A stretch of 52,669 bases of DNA, from assembly GCF_018596315.1 (NCBI RefSeq), contig NZ_JAHEAG010000039.1, positions 1 through 52,669 of the forward strand, given 5' to 3'. The position numbers and the translations under genes are program-made. This DNA comes from Bradyrhizobium sp. SRL28 (lineage in GTDB: Bacteria; Pseudomonadota; Alphaproteobacteria; Rhizobiales; Xanthobacteraceae). Positions 18,297-27,642 of the stretch are shown in pieces. Each line of letters starts with the position of its first letter. Within the stretch, counting starts at the first letter, position 1. The notes below the pieces were generated by a model. That model was not told the origin of the DNA. It was given only the letters and a program-made list of their open reading frames with translations, and did no database searches.

Positions 18297-19570
18297 CCGA
18301 GGATTCCGACAAGGTGCCACCGGAACGGCTGGAATTGCGGGCGCGGCCGCGGCCGATCCGTCGTCTCAACAGGCGCACCCTCATGATCGGCTGCGCCGCC
18401 GGCGCGCTGCTCATCGCGGGGGCGATGATCATCGCGCTCAGTCCGCCTCGGATGTTCAAACCCACCGAACGAACTGAATTGTACAATACCGAGCGCAAGC
18501 AAACGGCTGACGGGCTCACCAAGCTGCCCAAATCCTACCAGGACTTACCGCCAAAACTCGGCCCGCCGTCGCCCGGCGATGTCGGTCGCGCCTTCGCCGA
18601 GAGTGAGAAGAAACTAGGGGTAAGCCCGTCCGAAACGCCGTTCCAGGCTAACCCGGAGCAGGATGTTGAGCGGGCAGAGCGCATCCGCCAGGCCCGCATT
18701 GCGCAACAGGCCAAGGAGTCAGGTCTCCTGTTTCGCCTGTCCGACAAGCAGGACCGGCGCAAACAGCCGGTGGCTGCGGTCACAACCACCGAGCAGCCTT
18801 CGGCATTTCGCCCGGCACCTGCGGACAACACTCCGACGACAGCTGATCTCCTTGCAAAGACTCAGGGCCTGAATGATCGCTCCAGCGAGATCATTCCATC
18901 TTCCCAAGCACGCAAGCTCGCCTTCGTTAGCGCCAAAGCCGACAAGGAAACCACGAACCCGCACGCCCTCGCAGCCGCGCCGTCGCCCTATGCGATCATG
19001 GCGGGGTCGATCATTCCGGCGAGCCTGATTACCGGTTTGAATTCCGATCTGCCGGGATCGACGATCGCCCAGGTAACGGAAAACGTCTACGACACCGTGA
19101 CCGGCGAGCATCTCCTGGTACCGCAGGGAACGAGGCTCTTTGGCAAATACGACAGTGTCGTTGCCTTTGGCCAGAAACGTGCGCTGGTGGTCTGGACGCG
19201 CTTGATTCTGCCTAATGGCAATTCGATCGTGATCGAGAATCTGCCGGCCACAGACGTGGCGGGCTATGCTGGGCTGGAGGACGAAGTCGATTTCCACACC
19301 TGGCAATTGCTCAAGGGAATTGGTCTCGCGACGCTTCTCGGCGTCGGCACGCAGCTCTCGCTGGGCAATGATGAGGGCGATCTCGTCAAAGCTTTGCGCG
19401 AAAGCATTCAGCAGACGACCAATCGGGCAGGCCAGCGGCTTGTCGAGCGTGAACTTGACGTTCAACCAACCATTACGGTGCGACCGGGCTGGCCGTTGCG
19501 CGTTATTGTCTCAAAGGACCTAGTCTTGAAGCCATATCAGGACATCCGGACTGCGGCCAAGACGAGATGA
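18293..19570 (+). CDS. trbI: Core-complex protein TrbI (VirB10 family)
   Basis: A 425-residue protein bridging inner and outer membranes. One transmembrane helix (LMIGCAAGALLIAGAMIIAL, about residues 30-50) is followed by a long proline-rich periplasmic linker and the C-terminal VirB10 beta domain: SIIPASLITGLNSDLPGS, GEHLLVPQGTRLFGKYDS and, near the end, IVSKDLVLKPY. The GTG start overlaps the trbG stop (GTGA), and its own stop overlaps the DUF2274 start. Confidence 0.95.
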   Translation: MTEDSDKVPPERLELRARPRPIRRLNRRTLMIGCAAGALLIAGAMIIALSPPRMFKPTERTELYNTERKQTADGLTKLPKSYQDLPPKLGPPSPGDVGRAFAESEKKLGVSPSETPFQANPEQDVERAERIRQARIAQQAKESGLLFRLSDKQDRRKQPVAAVTTTEQPSAFRPAPADNTPTTADLLAKTQGLNDRSSEIIPSSQARKLAFVSAKADKETTNPHALAAAPSPYAIMAGSIIPASLITGLNSDLPGSTIAQVTENVYDTVTGEHLLVPQGTRLFGKYDSVVAFGQKRALVVWTRLILPNGNSIVIENLPATDVAGYAGLEDEVDFHTWQLLKGIGLATLLGVGTQLSLGNDEGDLVKALRESIQQTTNRAGQRLVERELDVQPTITVRPGWPLRVIVSKDLVLKPYQDIRTAAKTR

Positions 19571-19869
19571 TGTCGATGAAGCTTTCGAAACTGCCCGACC
19601 GGACTCCGGTCAAACTCAGCACGACGTTGACGCCCAACCTTGCTGCGCGACTGCGCGACTATGCCGATTTTTACGCTGAAACCTACGGCGTTCGAGAGGA
19701 GGTGGCCGATCTCGTGCCATTCATGCTGGAGGCATTTCTTGACGGTGATGCGGATTTCAGGCGAGCCAGCCGGGCAGGCGGCACAAAGGACCCGTCGATT
19801 GGTACGCTCCGACGTCTCAATAATCAGTCTACTGAGAAAGAGGCGAGCCCCAGCAAGAGCAAGGAATGA
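19567..19869 (+). CDS. DUF2274 protein, end of the trb operon
   Basis: A 100-residue protein with the DUF2274 pattern: LSKLPDRTPVKLSTTLTPNL, LRDYADFYAETYG and LVPFMLEAFLDGD. It follows trbI in many alphaproteobacterial elements; it looks like a ribbon-helix-helix DNA-binding fold and may regulate the operon, but no function is established. The ATG overlaps the trbI stop. The palindrome CTGGCCGGCCAG at 19875-19886 directly after the stop may mark the transcript end. Confidence 0.85.
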   Translation: MMSMKLSKLPDRTPVKLSTTLTPNLAARLRDYADFYAETYGVREEVADLVPFMLEAFLDGDADFRRASRAGGTKDPSIGTLRRLNNQSTEKEASPSKSKE

Positions 19870-19918
19870 TCCTACTGGCCGGCCAGCAGGGAAGAGGCGA
19901 GCCAGCGATTTCCGCCAT

Positions 19919-20335
19919 CTAGACCGGAGTGATCGGTTCGCTTGATGTCTGGCTGATGGCATCCTTCACGAGACTGATCGAACATTCAAGTCGCTGCAGA
20001 AGGGTATTTAGGTCTGAAACAGTTGCTTCTTCCATCCGAAGATTTTCAGAATTTACGGCTCTTCGAACTAGGACGTCGAGCGCCTCGATGTCGGTCGGTA
20101 GATCCGGGGTGGTGTCCGCAGCACGTGAAGAAAGCATATGGGAAAATACGGTTCCGTCCGGACCAATCCTCACGGTCAACGAAGCTCTCGCCAGCACCGT
20201 CTGCTCTACGATTTGGATAGGTACTTCGACCGCAGAAACGTAATCGCTGACTCCGACAATACGGTACCCAAATCGATAGGTCTCCCCCGCTACTTCCGCG
20301 AACGGCTCTAGCTGTACTGTCTCAAGACCATTCAT
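19919..20335 (-). CDS. Hypothetical protein, divergent from the XRE regulator
   Basis: A 138-residue soluble protein I do not recognise. The first 75 residues are beta-rich (TYRFGYRIVGVSDYV, ASLTVRIGPDGTVF) and the rest is helical. It converges on the DUF2274 gene and diverges from the XRE regulator across a 68-base gap holding a 32-base-core palindrome, so it may be controlled by that regulator. Codon use looks like that of its neighbours. Confidence 0.6.
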   Translation of the reverse strand: MNGLETVQLEPFAEVAGETYRFGYRIVGVSDYVSAVEVPIQIVEQTVLARASLTVRIGPDGTVFSHMLSSRAADTTPDLPTDIEALDVLVRRAVNSENLRMEEATVSDLNTLLQRLECSISLVKDAISQTSSEPITPV

Positions 20336-20361
20336 ACGGGATACCGCCTCTGCAATTCTCT

Positions 20362-20398
20362 TTGTTGAGTATACTCAATTGATGAGTATGCTCAACAA
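20362..20398. promoter_or_regulatory. Palindromic operator of the XRE regulator
   Basis: TTGTTGAGTATACTCA (20362-20377) and TGAGTATGCTCAACAA (20383-20398) are inverted repeats with one mismatch in 16. The site fills the gap between the divergent 138-residue protein and the regulator, so autoregulation and control of both genes are likely. It shares the TATACTCA/TGAGTATA core with the two sites at 7339-7421. Confidence 0.75.
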
Positions 20399-20403
20399 GA
20401 AGC

Positions 20404-20625
20404 ATGCCGTCTTTCATGGACGGGATGCGAGACATTGTTGCAAAGAACCTTCGACGGCTCCGGCATGAAAAAGGCTGGAGTCAGGAGGAACTCTCGTTCC
20501 GGGCAAAGGTAGATCGAAGCTACATCAGCCAGCTGGAGACCAGCGCCTACAGTGCTTCGGTTACTATGCTCGGCAAGCTTGCAAAGGCACTGGGCGTGGA
20601 CGCTGGGGACCTACTAAAGCGATAA
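20404..20625 (+). CDS. XRE family transcriptional regulator
   Basis: A 73-residue protein that is almost entirely one HTH_3 domain: VAKNLRRLRHEKGWSQEEL, then DRSYISQLE as the recognition helix and AKALGVDAGDLL. Single-domain regulators of this type repress conjugation or toxin-antitoxin genes. The ATG at 20416 (MDGMRD) is an alternative start. Its own promoter carries a palindrome, and related sites occur before the nucleotidyltransferase gene, so it may govern both ends of the transfer region. Confidence 0.88.
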   Translation: MPSFMDGMRDIVAKNLRRLRHEKGWSQEELSFRAKVDRSYISQLETSAYSASVTMLGKLAKALGVDAGDLLKR

Positions 20626-21095
20626 TGAGAGTCGCGAGTTTGCGCCGTCGTGCCGACGGCTCGAAAGCTGCAGTCTCGACAGAACCAGCGCGCTCCGGAA
20701 CGATCCCACGAATTGGACGCATGCCGGCGCGGGCTGGGAAGGCAGCCCGCTGAAATCCACCGGGATCAGCGCAGCGTTTTGATCAGCACGGGCGGCAAAA
20801 TATGACCTGTATGCTGACCCTGTGAGCAGCCTTGGGATGTTTGTTTTGGGTGAGCGGAACCGTGTCTCTATTCCGGGGGTAGAGAAAAACATTCATGCCA
20901 ACTTATGCGAGGGCCGAAGGGAAGAGACAGACGTTCCGCGCCTTCGCGGAAATCGGCTGGTTCGGCGAGCAGGCCGGATAAGATTGGCTTGCCGCCGTGT
21001 AATTTCCTTCAGTGCAGAAATCGAGTATCGCGACGTCACGGCGGAAGGTCTGCTTCGCGCCAGTTCGCTCAAAGGTTTGTTGAAAAACTAGCAGG
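20626..21095. other. Intergenic region between transfer module and cargo
   Basis: About 470 bases with no gene I can support. A 28-codon frame from the ATG near 20895 (MPTYARAEGKRQTF) has no recognised family. The region lies at the junction between the conjugation module and the defence cargo and may be scar DNA. Confidence 0.4.
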
Positions 21096-24000
21096 TTACA
21101 CATCCGCCCAAGGTCGCGCCAATCGGTGGCCAACGCTGAACGAGAATAGCTTATCCTTCCATCGGTTCTTGGCCTTTGTCGCATCGTCATGGACGCGCTT
21201 CCAATCAAACGCAATGAATTCCCTCTGCCGCTGAGGACGCGTTTTCAGTTTCAGCGTTATGCGTTGCGCGGCAGCAGGGATCGCGTTTCTTTCGGCGTAA
21301 TGGACAAATAATTCCCAAGCGATAAAGAACGCCGCGTCATCCTTCGCTGCGAGCGCTCTATCAAGCCGCTCCAAGCTGGTCCAGGTCTTCTGGATATTTT
21401 CCTTCGCATGGCGATAAACGATGCCAATCCAGCCATCGAGCGGCGCCTTGGCAAGTTCTGCTTTCCAGAGTGAACGCACGGCCGCAGAATCGTCTAGGAA
21501 CCCAGCGATCATCAAGGCTCGGGCTATATCACCCGGCGCCTCCGGTTTGGCGAGCAGTTCCTTGATGAGTGAAATCGCCCACGCAATCCGCTTGCGACGA
21601 ACGATGAAGCTCGAGAGCGTGAGAAGCTTCCAATCGTTGTCGGCGCGCATGATCTGTTTCTTGCGCAATTCATTGATGACCTCGCCATCGTTGACTTCGA
21701 ACGGTGCTTCCTCAATGTCATCGCCGGCTTTAAATGGTCCGTCAGTTTCGCTCAATCTGGTCCAGTATTGAGCGCCTTTCGCGGGATTGATATGCAAGAA
21801 CGCTTCCACGAGGTCCGTTCTTGGAAATTCCCACCGTCCGAACGCCGGATCGTCTTCAACGGCAAATAATCTGTCGGCGAGCGCGGCGATCTCGTCTGGC
21901 TTTTGTTCAACTAGCCTTCTTGTAGCCGCGCCGTGCCTCACCCGGTGAGCAAGAAATGTGCGCTGCGCAGGCGGATTCAGTTCGCGTTCGACCGCCGCTT
22001 TCAGGAAGGCTTCAAAAGCATAGGCGCAATCCGGCCGATACTTGACCTTATGCCATGGAATTGCGCTGCATTCGGGGCCGGTCCTCTCTGAGATCGACTT
22101 GAACGTTTTCGGTGTTACGAGCAGCGAGAGAAGGAGTGCGCCTCTCGCATTTTCTTGGGCGCTGCGCTTGTCGGACGCAGCCCAGGTTGATTGCAAATGT
22201 CGCTTCGCCAGGAATACGTCGTTGGCATTCAATGCAATCAGAAACACAAGCTCGCGTATGCTGGGGTCTTCATGCGCGAGCAGCGCCGCCAAAACTTCCC
22301 AGCGAGCCGGAAGTTGCTTCGGTTCGCTGAGCATTAGGTAGGCCAACCATCCGGCCAGGTGGCCGATAGGCTGGGTTGGCGCGAGCCGTGGGCCGAGATC
22401 CTTTACCTGTTTGATCGACGGCGCCCGCAACAGATGATCCCAGTCTAACGGAACGGATCGCGGCGCGCCGATCTCATCCCAAAGCTTGATCTGTTCGCGA
22501 GGTGCATTGCCGAAAAGGGCGGCCTCAATGAGCGCATGATCAATTTGATCCGGCTTGTCCTGGAGTCTGTCTTTCCGGCGCTTGATGAGCGCGACGCGAA
22601 TCTTCTTTTGGATTTGCGGTGTCAAAAGTATCAACAGCTTGCCCAACGAGAAGGTATATCCCAGCAACTGGGCCTCGTTGCGCTTTGTAATCGACAGCAA
22701 AAAGCGGCGATAAAGCGCGATCAGCTCTTTCGGCGTCCAGCGCGCGAGAGCCGGCCTTGCCGTATCCAGATCAAGGCTGACGCTGGTCCGGTCGCGCCCG
22801 TTGCCAAGTTCCAGTACACGCAAGGATTTGGCGAAACGGCGCAACAGTTTTGTATGTTCGGAAGCGATCTTCGCATCGGCAATGACCGCGAAATTTGAGA
22901 GCGAGGAAATGGTATGCATGTCGTTTGGCGATGTGTCCCCATGCCATGTCACGATGCCATCGACCAGCGAAACCTCTTCCTCCCAATGGTGCCAGCGACG
23001 TGCTTGAAACGCCTGTCCGACCGAAGCGAGCTTGACGGCGGCCTCTGGGCCGCCCTGCGCTTCAAGCAGGCTAAAGGTCATGTCTCGTATCGCGGTTGAC
23101 GCTAGGGCCAGCAATTCATCGATGGTTTGCAAAAATACCGGGGTCGAAGCCGTCGCGTCGATCGCGTTAACGCGCAGCGACCAAGCGATGTCATCGAAAT
23201 GATTTGCGTGGCCCATCGCGGCGCGGCTAAAAACCCACCCGCGCCAGATGGGCGCTTGAGCGGCGCGCGGCAGGTAGGTCGCTATCGATATCGCACGATG
23301 AATCACCCAGCTCGCGCCCACGCCATCGTCAGTCAGGATGAGATCGAGCTTTGCAAAAGCTGGTGCGCCGATCTCATTTCGCATTCGATCAAGGTGCGCT
23401 TGCGTTGCCGCAAAAGCTTCGGCCCTCTGCTCTGGTTCTGGGGCGTAATTGATAAATTGTCCGTCACGCGGATCAAGCCAATAGGTCCGCGCCCATTTCG
23501 CAAGAAATGCGATGACTTCCGTTTGGCGCCTGCCGTCGCCGCCGACGTTAGCAATGGCCTTGATGAGCACCTCGTCCACGGAAGAGCCGCCGGATCGTTG
23601 TAGCCACATGGATTCGGCCACATCGAGCAAAGGTGCTGGATTGACGCTGCCGATGCGCCAAAGAAGCTGGAAATGCGCATTCGAAAAATTGTGGGAATTG
23701 ATCCAGCGTCGCAAAAGCACCCGGATAGCGAGAGCAGGGTAGGCCGGATCAAGAAAAGTCAACGAAACGGTCGCGGCCAGTATGTTGACGCCAATGGTCT
23801 GGTCTTCCACTGGACCAAGAAAACGCTGGATGCTGCTGTCGACTTCTTCTTCTGTCGTCAGCGCTTGAAGCTCGCTATGCAGCGCCAGGCCTACGGCAAG
23901 CGGCAATACCGCGTTGTCCATTTCGAACTGGTAGGACGATCCGCTGGGGCGAAACCAGACGCCCGACGTAATTTCATCGACGGCCTGCAAGAGGTTCTTC

Positions 24001-25559
24001 TCGGGCTCACCGGTAAAGCCGGATAGCCTGTCTTTGAGGGTGGCTCGGGAAAACTTGCTGCCAACATCCCAGTTGCGCTGGATGTCTCGACCGAGGCCCG
24101 ACAGCAATGCGCAAAACATTGCGTCATCGACGAACTTGCCAGATCGTACTCCGAGCCGATCTTGAACATAGCGGAGCATAAGCTGCTCCGCGGAATGCAT
24201 GGTCCAGTCTTGCTCTCGATCAAACATTTCTGCGGCGACGGCAAACCAGCTCGGCCATTTGATTAGATTCAAGACAGGCTGAGAAAATGCTGTACGCGCC
24301 TTTCCATGCTTTGCGAGAAGCGCGTCCAGCTCGGCATCGCGGAAATGACTTAGCTTTACCCTCGTCGGGCGAGGTTCCAAGGATTGGCCCGATTTGAAAC
24401 GCGACTGCCAATGCGTGGGTCGATCGGTCAGAACGATCCGGATAGTGCCGCGCCAGTCGGAGTCGGCCGCCTCGGCCAAGAGTTGCGTTACAAATGGTTG
24501 GGCGGTGCCTTCATTCGTTCCATCGAGCATCAGCCAAATGAACGGGCTTCCGGGATGCGCTAGAGCCGCCTGGCGCCAGCGCAGAACACGCTGGGTCCAA
24601 AACGCCGCGGGCTTACTTGGCACGAGAACCCATTTGGCAAGCGCTGCCCCCAGGACATCCGCGAGCGATCCGGAAGTTACGTCTCGAGCGGCAAACCAGA
24701 CAAATAGTCGCGACGGGTCACGTCCGGATTCCCGCCGCCACCAATCAAACAACAGCCACGTTTTACCCGCGCCCTCTTCGCCCAGGACTGCGCAAACGGG
24801 CGGCGCGTCAGCGGTTTTTGACCATGCTTCGATGGCTGCGCACTCAATGTCACGCGGCGCCCAAATGCAACTTGCCGCGCCTAAATCAACATTGTTTTGC
24901 AATCTCGATTTGGAATCTGCGCGTGTTCGCAGCGTTTGACCAATTCTCTCCTTAACTGTGAGCGCCGCAAAAATCCGCCCAAGACCGGGGTGTTTGATCT
25001 TGTGCAGGAAATCGACTCTTCGGACTTCAAATTCCGGAAGATCTGCGATTTGCCTAATCGACTTGCCGAGCTTGCGACCCAGCCTGCGCTCGACGGTGTT
25101 GGGTGCCAGCGCGAGAAGGAACGGAAGAGGCGCGAAAACATCGTTGCTTGAGCGCCAATCAAGCACAAGCACGCCGATTCCCAGTTCATCGCCGATTTGT
25201 TCAAGAGCGCCGACATCATCGGCAGAGACTTCCTTGCTGGCCGCAAGAATCCAAAGCTCTATCGGGTTGCCGGCGCGCGTGGCGGCATCAATCAGCTTCT
25301 TCTTGAGATCATCCAGTGCCAAAGTGGTGGTCTCGCGATACCGCTTGGCTTCTATGCCCGCCGCGATCTGACCATCCGACCCGTCCGAAAGTGCATCAAC
25401 ACCGCCCTGTGTTCCGGATTTTTGAATTCTTTGCGATATGCCCGTCGCTTCGAGAAACGCGTCACGGATGAACCCTTCGAAGCCCTCGGGGCCGCTCGCG
25501 TGGAGCTTCAAGAGCGCGCGCTGCAGGGTCGAACAAAAACGAGCGAGGTTAAGTGACAT
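21096..25559 (-). CDS. Mrr-like nuclease fused to a STAND-type NTPase
   Basis: A 1487-residue protein. The N-terminal 130 residues look like an Mrr-type PD-(D/E)XK nuclease: Asp55 in GGVDAL and Glu70-x-Lys72 in GIEAKRYRE. A P-loop NTPase follows, with Walker A GEEGAGKT at 260-267, Walker B IWLMLDGTNE at 341-350 and a probable sensor IVLTDRP near 380. About 1000 residues of helical, repeat-like sequence make up the rest, as in sensors of STAND proteins. The layout matches antiviral STAND (Avs) proteins, in which the C-terminus binds a phage protein and the nuclease then cuts DNA. This is inference from architecture. It starts 13 bases after abiEii on the same strand, forming a three-gene operon. 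No frameshift or stop is seen. Confidence 0.8.
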   Translation of the reverse strand: MSLNLARFCSTLQRALLKLHASGPEGFEGFIRDAFLEATGISQRIQKSGTQGGVDALSDGSDGQIAAGIEAKRYRETTTLALDDLKKKLIDAATRAGNPIELWILAASKEVSADDVGALEQIGDELGIGVLVLDWRSSNDVFAPLPFLLALAPNTVERRLGRKLGKSIRQIADLPEFEVRRVDFLHKIKHPGLGRIFAALTVKERIGQTLRTRADSKSRLQNNVDLGAASCIWAPRDIECAAIEAWSKTADAPPVCAVLGEEGAGKTWLLFDWWRRESGRDPSRLFVWFAARDVTSGSLADVLGAALAKWVLVPSKPAAFWTQRVLRWRQAALAHPGSPFIWLMLDGTNEGTAQPFVTQLLAEAADSDWRGTIRIVLTDRPTHWQSRFKSGQSLEPRPTRVKLSHFRDAELDALLAKHGKARTAFSQPVLNLIKWPSWFAVAAEMFDREQDWTMHSAEQLMLRYVQDRLGVRSGKFVDDAMFCALLSGLGRDIQRNWDVGSKFSRATLKDRLSGFTGEPEKNLLQAVDEITSGVWFRPSGSSYQFEMDNAVLPLAVGLALHSELQALTTEEEVDSSIQRFLGPVEDQTIGVNILAATVSLTFLDPAYPALAIRVLLRRWINSHNFSNAHFQLLWRIGSVNPAPLLDVAESMWLQRSGGSSVDEVLIKAIANVGGDGRRQTEVIAFLAKWARTYWLDPRDGQFINYAPEPEQRAEAFAATQAHLDRMRNEIGAPAFAKLDLILTDDGVGASWVIHRAISIATYLPRAAQAPIWRGWVFSRAAMGHANHFDDIAWSLRVNAIDATASTPVFLQTIDELLALASTAIRDMTFSLLEAQGGPEAAVKLASVGQAFQARRWHHWEEEVSLVDGIVTWHGDTSPNDMHTISSLSNFAVIADAKIASEHTKLLRRFAKSLRVLELGNGRDRTSVSLDLDTARPALARWTPKELIALYRRFLLSITKRNEAQLLGYTFSLGKLLILLTPQIQKKIRVALIKRRKDRLQDKPDQIDHALIEAALFGNAPREQIKLWDEIGAPRSVPLDWDHLLRAPSIKQVKDLGPRLAPTQPIGHLAGWLAYLMLSEPKQLPARWEVLAALLAHEDPSIRELVFLIALNANDVFLAKRHLQSTWAASDKRSAQENARGALLLSLLVTPKTFKSISERTGPECSAIPWHKVKYRPDCAYAFEAFLKAAVERELNPPAQRTFLAHRVRHGAATRRLVEQKPDEIAALADRLFAVEDDPAFGRWEFPRTDLVEAFLHINPAKGAQYWTRLSETDGPFKAGDDIEEAPFEVNDGEVINELRKKQIMRADNDWKLLTLSSFIVRRKRIAWAISLIKELLAKPEAPGDIARALMIAGFLDDSAAVRSLWKAELAKAPLDGWIGIVYRHAKENIQKTWTSLERLDRALAAKDDAAFFIAWELFVHYAERNAIPAAAQRITLKLKTRPQRQREFIAFDWKRVHDDATKAKNRWKDKLFSFSVGHRLARPWADV

Positions 25560-25572
25560 TGATGACCGCCGC

Positions 25573-26483
25573 CTAGTCGCTCAACACTTCTTCTAACCGT
25601 GCAACAAGTGCTTTGCGTTTTTCCGTCGAAAGCTTGTCGAGATTCTGTTGCCGCCATTTGACTGCCGGCAGGTCTGCCGCGCCGTCGACGCCCAGCAAAT
25701 CCCACTTTGGCTCGCCCCGTTCGAATGAAACCAAGAACTCGCGGTGTTTCTTCGGCATTTGGCGACGATCTTTTCGATAATATTCTCTCTGGCCGCCAGC
25801 AATGCATCGAGCGGGACTTCGTTTTCTGTCATGCCGATGAAACCGCGTGCGTATTCGACGGAAATATCCTTGCGCGGTGGCGCTAGAACTTCCGACATCG
25901 GCCGATGATGGCTGAGCATGTAGACGATGAAGGCACAACGAAGATTGTCGTCGATGCCTTCATTCGCCAGTAAATCGCGTACGTCGAAAAAATCGCGCGG
26001 GTGTTGACGATCGAGCGCGGCCACAATTTTACCTGCGTACAGGTCTTGAAACGAGGTGACCTGAATTTCCGCATAGCCGAAGGCGTCTTCCACGGCTTCG
26101 GAAACTGATTTCAGGGCGGGCGGGTACACGCACCCGCGCAATACGGGCGTGACTTCGATTTTGATTTGAGCCTGATCCGCGCGCACCAGCAGCTTTACGA
26201 GATTGCCCTCGAAATGTTGCTCGATCACCTTGGAGGCCGGGATCGTTTGCTGGACTCTTTCAACGATGCGCTTGAGTGCTGCACTGATCGCGGTCAAGGA
26301 TTCTGCACGCGGTTGAATCGGCAAATAGGTGAGGTCGATGTCGACCGACAGCCGAGGCATATTGCGCACAAAGAGATTGATGGCGGTTCCGCCTTTGAGC
26401 GCAAAGCAATCTTCCTGCGCGACCAGCGGGAGGACGCGCATGAGCAGTGTAACTTGGCGGCGGTACTGCTCATTGAACGCCAT
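25573..26483 (-). pseudogene. abiEii: AbiEii nucleotidyltransferase toxin, frameshifted
   Basis: Type IV toxin of the AbiE system. The N-terminal catalytic core is intact: KGGTAINLF (Gly31-Gly32-Thr33) and DIDLTYL (Asp48, Asp50). Near base 25762 the reading frame shifts: the family tail (HREFLVSFERGEPKWDLLG up to EEVLSD) continues in the -1 frame to a stop at 25573, while the original frame runs into unrelated sequence and stops at 25593. A missing A in a short A run (AAATGCCG where AAAATGCCG would keep frame) explains it. It could be a sequencing error, a real mutation or programmed frameshifting. The start overlaps abiEi by 14 bases. Confidence 0.85.
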
Positions 26484-27315
26484 TCAGATCCTCCGGGACG
26501 GTGATCTGGTAGGCGGGGTCAAACTTCCCGCCCTTTACCAGCATTCGTTTGCCGGCGCCAAGATCGACCGTGTTCTTATCGACATGTTTGAGCCATGTGT
26601 GCTTATGGCGATCGGCGAAAAAGAAAAACAGGCGCTTCACTTTTACGCTGCGGCAATCGACCAGTAATTTTTGCAAACGCCGCGGCCTGAGATTTGAAAG
26701 GCCTTCCATGAGTTTGTCGGCCTGCTCGAAGCTTTCATGTGCCGGTAGCTCATCGAGCATTTCAAGATAGGCGCGCTCAGGCATGGAAAGGGTCAATGGC
26801 CAATCCCATTGACCCCAAGGCTGCGCCATGAAGCCTGATTGTGCGAGAACGTCATTATGGGACTTGGTGACATCCCATTTTAGGCTGCCAAGCCCGAAGG
26901 TGACCGGGTCGTTCTTGAACAACCTTTTGCTGTTGTGAAAAACGAATTTGGCGCCCACGCTTAGCTTTCCAAGCCAGGTCGGCGGGGACTTTGGCCCATA
27001 TAGGTGGACCTCTGTTATCGTCTGCGAGAGATAATGCGCGAAGCCTTGGAGTTCGAGGGCAGTGCGGCCGCCTACTATGAGGGGGCTGGCGTTCAATATC
27101 GTCTGCAGCGATATGACGGCTTGCTGCCAGCTCAATGCACCGCGTGGTTTTCGGTACACGCTACGCGCGGGTTGTTCGAGGCGGCCCGTCGATACGTAGT
27201 GGCTGACAAGGTTGGTCGCGTAGCCTTTCTTTCGTAGCCAAGCGGCGTCCACGAGCAAGCCTTCCGGAAGCTCGTTCTGGAGTTGGTTTAGCTTGCTTGT
27301 GCTTTGCTCAGCCAT
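26470..27315 (-). CDS. abiEi: AbiEi antitoxin
   Basis: A 281-residue antitoxin of the AbiE toxin-antitoxin system. The N-terminal 90 residues form a winged helix (LPEGLLVDAAWLRKKGYATN, then YVSTGRLEQPARSVYRKP). The rest is the C-terminal domain (SPLIVGGRTALELQGFAHYL, EVHLYG and further segments). AbiEi both represses the operon through the winged helix and counters the toxin. The ATG at 27315 sits in a palindrome, consistent with autoregulation. The downstream STAND gene is in the same operon, which would place it under AbiEi control. Confidence 0.88.
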   Translation of the reverse strand: MAEQSTSKLNQLQNELPEGLLVDAAWLRKKGYATNLVSHYVSTGRLEQPARSVYRKPRGALSWQQAVISLQTILNASPLIVGGRTALELQGFAHYLSQTITEVHLYGPKSPPTWLGKLSVGAKFVFHNSKRLFKNDPVTFGLGSLKWDVTKSHNDVLAQSGFMAQPWGQWDWPLTLSMPERAYLEMLDELPAHESFEQADKLMEGLSNLRPRRLQKLLVDCRSVKVKRLFFFFADRHKHTWLKHVDKNTVDLGAGKRMLVKGGKFDPAYQITVPEDLNGVQ

Positions 27316-27327
27316 ATTGAGCAATAT
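27314..27327. promoter_or_regulatory. Palindrome at the abiEi start
   Basis: ATATTGAGCAATAT overlaps the abiEi start codon: arms ATATTG and CAATAT around AG. AbiEi proteins are known to bind inverted repeats in their own promoters, so this is a candidate operator; the arms are shorter than those described for AbiEi. Confidence 0.5.
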
Positions 27328-27642
27328 AGCATATCTTCAAACCCTAGGCTAGTTTAAAAAATGCCCTATTTAATCAACCGAATTGAGTATATGGCCCTAC
27401 ACGCGAACCGACTCTCGCTCAGATAGGCCAAATAGCGGTGGACATTTGTAGAACCGACTTGTTTTTGACCCAAATCTTGCACACCCTGAACCCTCGTTCC
27501 CCCTGATTAGTCTCGAAGCGCGAAATCAGCCTTAGGGCCACGTTACGGTTGAAGGTGACCGGACCATTAGGGAACGCGGGGCGCACTGGCCCATTCCAGC
27601 ACGACACTTAGCGACGAGCGCATCTGATTTCGGTGGATCAAC
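27328..27642. other. Divergent promoter region, abiEi and DUF2235 genes
   Basis: About 315 bases, richer in A and T than its surroundings (for example AATTGAGTATATGG near 27379). It holds the promoters of abiEi (leftward) and the DUF2235 gene (rightward). No small gene is supported. Confidence 0.45.

Noticed and set aside
20822..21091. 89-codon frame between the XRE and STAND genes
   Set aside because: No domain, low-quality start and overlap with the end of the STAND gene region; likely chance.
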